Below are positions 62,011-64,000 of a stretch of 64,000 nucleotides of DNA, in pieces. A model generated the notes under the pieces. The model was not told where the DNA came from, searched no databases, and worked only from the letters and a program-made list of their open reading frames with translations. The stretch comes from Pollutibacter soli. GTDB lineage: Bacteria > Bacteroidota > Bacteroidia > Chitinophagales > Chitinophagaceae. Both the position numbers and the translations under genes were made by a program. Positions within the stretch are counted from its first letter, which is position 1. Every line of letters starts with the position of its first letter. The stretch covers positions 930,001 to 994,000 of the forward strand of contig JARJHS010000001.1 in the NCBI GenBank assembly GCA_029269725.1. Reading direction: 5' to 3'.

Positions 62011-64000
62011 ATGGCTTCTGCTCAATATACATTTCTTCCGTGGTTCCGAAGAGGCATTATGGGGCTGCAGCAATCGGCTGAAACACCTGCTAATGCTGCT
62101 GTTTCCATTCCATTGCGCCTGGACATCACACCGCAGGGAGCGACTGTACATAAGATAGAGAAACAAGTGAAGCTCTATGGTCCTGGAGATATAACAGGAA
62201 TTGACCGAAGAATGGTAGTACGAACCATTCCCAGGATGGGTACTAAAACTTTTGAATCCAATTTTCTATGCGGAATTGAATTTTATGATGAAGATTTTCC
62301 ATGGCGATACACACCTTTAAAAAACAAAACACTACAGCTTTCTCCCTGGATCTGGCTTGTCGCATTGCAAACAGACGAATTCGTTAGAAATGCACCCATA
62401 AACGAACAGCTTCCTGTAATTGAGATCATCGGAGACGCGATGAAAACTGCATTTCCTGACCCTGCAACCACGTGGGCATGGGCACATACGCATCTTAATT
62501 TTCAGATTGAAGGAGCCACGCTAACGGACAAACGAAATACTGTTACCGAACGACTAAGAAATAATCCTGAATCCGGCTGCTCCAGATTACTTTGTCCGCG
62601 GCACCTGAAACCACTCACCACCTACACAGCTTTTCTTGTCCCGGCTTTTGAAAAAGGAAGGCTCGCGGGTTTGGGTGCGGATGCATCTGTAATTGACAAC
62701 ACGCCAAATGTTCAGCCGTCCTGGACAAAAGACCAGTCGGGTTCCGTAAAATTTCCTGTGTATTACGAATGGCAATTCACCACTGACAGTGCCGGGGATT
62801 TTGAATCATTGGCGAAGAGACTTGCACCCCTCACCGATGAAGAAAAGAAAAAACTCAAAGCCGCGAAAAAGACAATGTCGATTACAAACCCGGGCTGGGG
62901 TTTAACACATACCGTTCCTGATCGTGAACTGGAAGTTGAAAGCGCGTTGCGAATGGATGATGACGAAGGAAATCCGAATAATAATAACAGCAACAATCTT
63001 GTAACTCAAATAACAGATGAAACCAATCCTGCTGATAAAAAGTTTGTGCAGGCAATAGCCGACCTTTTGAACCTGGGCGTTGGTGCCTATCTGAACGGGA
63101 CAATTCCAGACGAAGATCATCCATGGTATGCAGATGGTTCACTGGAAGATGATCCGATCATTACTCCGCCTTTGTATGGGGCATTTTACAGAAATCCGGC
63201 GTTGGGCAAAACAGATCCCGGAAGTTTATTCACTCAACCAAACACAAAATCCTGGTATCATCAACTCAACCTGAATCCTGTGTTTCGTGTGGCGGCAAGC
63301 AAAGGAACATCTGTTGTACAAAAAGACCAGGACGCATTGATGGATCGCGCATGGGATCAGCGTGAAGCCGGATATGCATTGCAGCAGGTAATTGAAAGAT
63401 GGCACTATTCCGTCGTTCTCAGTAACCAATTGTTTGCAAGGAAAATTGAGCCGCTCATCAGTGATGCTTCGGCAAATGCGGATAAAACCTGGACAGCTTT
63501 AAGTTTTATCGCTCCGATGAATAATTTTTTGTCAGCCAATGGAAAAAATTTCAACACGGCTTTCCAGGAAAGAACGTTTGCCAACATATTCAGCGCTTCA
63601 TTTAGAAAACTGGTTACAAAAAATAAAAATGTAAAATCAAGAACATCGGTTAACAAGGCGCAAACAGGTGCTGCGCCTCCACCCGGTGGAAATACAACTG
63701 TTTTGCGTGCTGCTGCGCCCGATCTCGTGGCTATCAATACCAGTTTTATCGTAACACAGCCGAAAATTATTTTCTATAACCCAACAAGAACAAATTTTCT
63801 ACATGATCTGCTGCAGCAGGTATTTGATGACCTGCATCGGTTATTAAAAGGTCAACACTCGCCCATCATTAATCCTCTTTCTCCTTTGAAACAAAAAGAT
63901 GCGCTTCTGAATTCATTGGGATATGCAGGTTACAGTGAATGCAAATCTGCACTTTTCAACCTGGCAAAACTTTTTGAACCGAAACAAATTCCGTTTATCC
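62011..64000 (+). CDS. large unrecognised protein, third cluster gene (partial)
   Basis: ATG at 62011 (MASAQYTFLPWFRRGIMGLQ), 11 bases after the previous stop, opens a frame that runs to the end of the window (at least 663 aa). Early residues read VKLYGPGDITGIDRRMVVRT, DFPWRYTPLKNK, SPWIWLVALQTDEFV. A Pro/Gly-rich linker (GAAPPPGGNTT) lies near residue 555. There is no signal peptide. I cannot assign a family, although the YGPGD-x-x-GIDxRMVVRT pattern looks conserved enough to be a family signature. It belongs with the PhoD-like and DUF6603-like genes in one operon. Confidence 0.8.
   Translation, partial: MASAQYTFLPWFRRGIMGLQQSAETPANAAVSIPLRLDITPQGATVHKIEKQVKLYGPGDITGIDRRMVVRTIPRMGTKTFESNFLCGIEFYDEDFPWRYTPLKNKTLQLSPWIWLVALQTDEFVRNAPINEQLPVIEIIGDAMKTAFPDPATTWAWAHTHLNFQIEGATLTDKRNTVTERLRNNPESGCSRLLCPRHLKPLTTYTAFLVPAFEKGRLAGLGADASVIDNTPNVQPSWTKDQSGSVKFPVYYEWQFTTDSAGDFESLAKRLAPLTDEEKKKLKAAKKTMSITNPGWGLTHTVPDRELEVESALRMDDDEGNPNNNNSNNLVTQITDETNPADKKFVQAIADLLNLGVGAYLNGTIPDEDHPWYADGSLEDDPIITPPLYGAFYRNPALGKTDPGSLFTQPNTKSWYHQLNLNPVFRVAASKGTSVVQKDQDALMDRAWDQREAGYALQQVIERWHYSVVLSNQLFARKIEPLISDASANADKTWTALSFIAPMNNFLSANGKNFNTAFQERTFANIFSASFRKLVTKNKNVKSRTSVNKAQTGAAPPPGGNTTVLRAAAPDLVAINTSFIVTQPKIIFYNPTRTNFLHDLLQQVFDDLHRLLKGQHSPIINPLSPLKQKDALLNSLGYAGYSECKSALFNLAKLFEPKQIPFI

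Overview
The window looks like a chromosomal segment of a Bacteroidota bacterium, most likely a Chitinophagaceae-like member of the Chitinophagia. The evidence is a subtilase ending in a type IX secretion (T9SS) sorting domain, many lipoproteins, a DUF4199 protein, a LytS/LytTR-type two-component pair, weak ribosome-binding sites, moderate GC, and very repetitive intergenic DNA of the kind common in that phylum. No rRNA, tRNA or CRISPR array was found. The placement is inferred from gene content, not from a marker gene.

Layout. 1-9.7 kb: the end of an RND efflux outer-membrane channel, a PQQ sugar/alcohol dehydrogenase with an inserted cytochrome c domain, a sialidase-like BNR protein, a decayed DUF2846 locus among AACCTGGCAGGT palindromes, a von Willebrand A protein, a small lipoprotein and a T9SS-secreted subtilase. 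10-20 kb: small membrane proteins, an MpaB-type oxygenase, a visibly broken PhnB-like pseudogene, an MFS transporter, an MscS channel, and a rare fusion of a serine beta-lactamase-like hydrolase with a VanX-type D-Ala-D-Ala dipeptidase. 20-27 kb: mnmD, a second MFS transporter, DUF4199, a LuxR-type regulator, a double-ABC ATPase and a cytoplasmic alpha-amylase. 27-29 kb: an IS200/REP-type Y1 transposase beside a 23-copy, 47-bp hairpin repeat array. 29-44 kb: a carbohydrate block with a GH33 sialidase, SugE, a GH32 fructan hydrolase, an FG-GAP protein, two large dehydrogenase-like lipoproteins (one ending in cytochrome c, one in an azurin-like copper domain), a sugar isomerase/epimerase and a Gfo/Idh/MocA oxidoreductase. 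An AraC regulator diverges from this block. 44-54 kb: a LytS/LytTR pair, outer-membrane barrels, several small envelope proteins and a sulfatase lipoprotein.

55.3-64 kb: three very large, tightly spaced plus-strand genes with no signal peptides. They are a 1055-aa PhoD-like phosphatase with a phage-tail-like C-terminal module, a 1168-aa protein resembling DUF6603, and a third protein of at least 663 aa that runs off the window. This is the best candidate for an undescribed system. Its function is unknown, and a particle or surface assembly is only a hypothesis.

The window as a whole reads as the genome of a free-living saprophytic glycan degrader. The sialidases, sulfatase, GH32 enzyme and amylase supply sugars. 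The PQQ/PVC-type dehydrogenases with haem or copper carriers, together with the isomerase and Gfo/Idh/MocA enzyme, could oxidise them.
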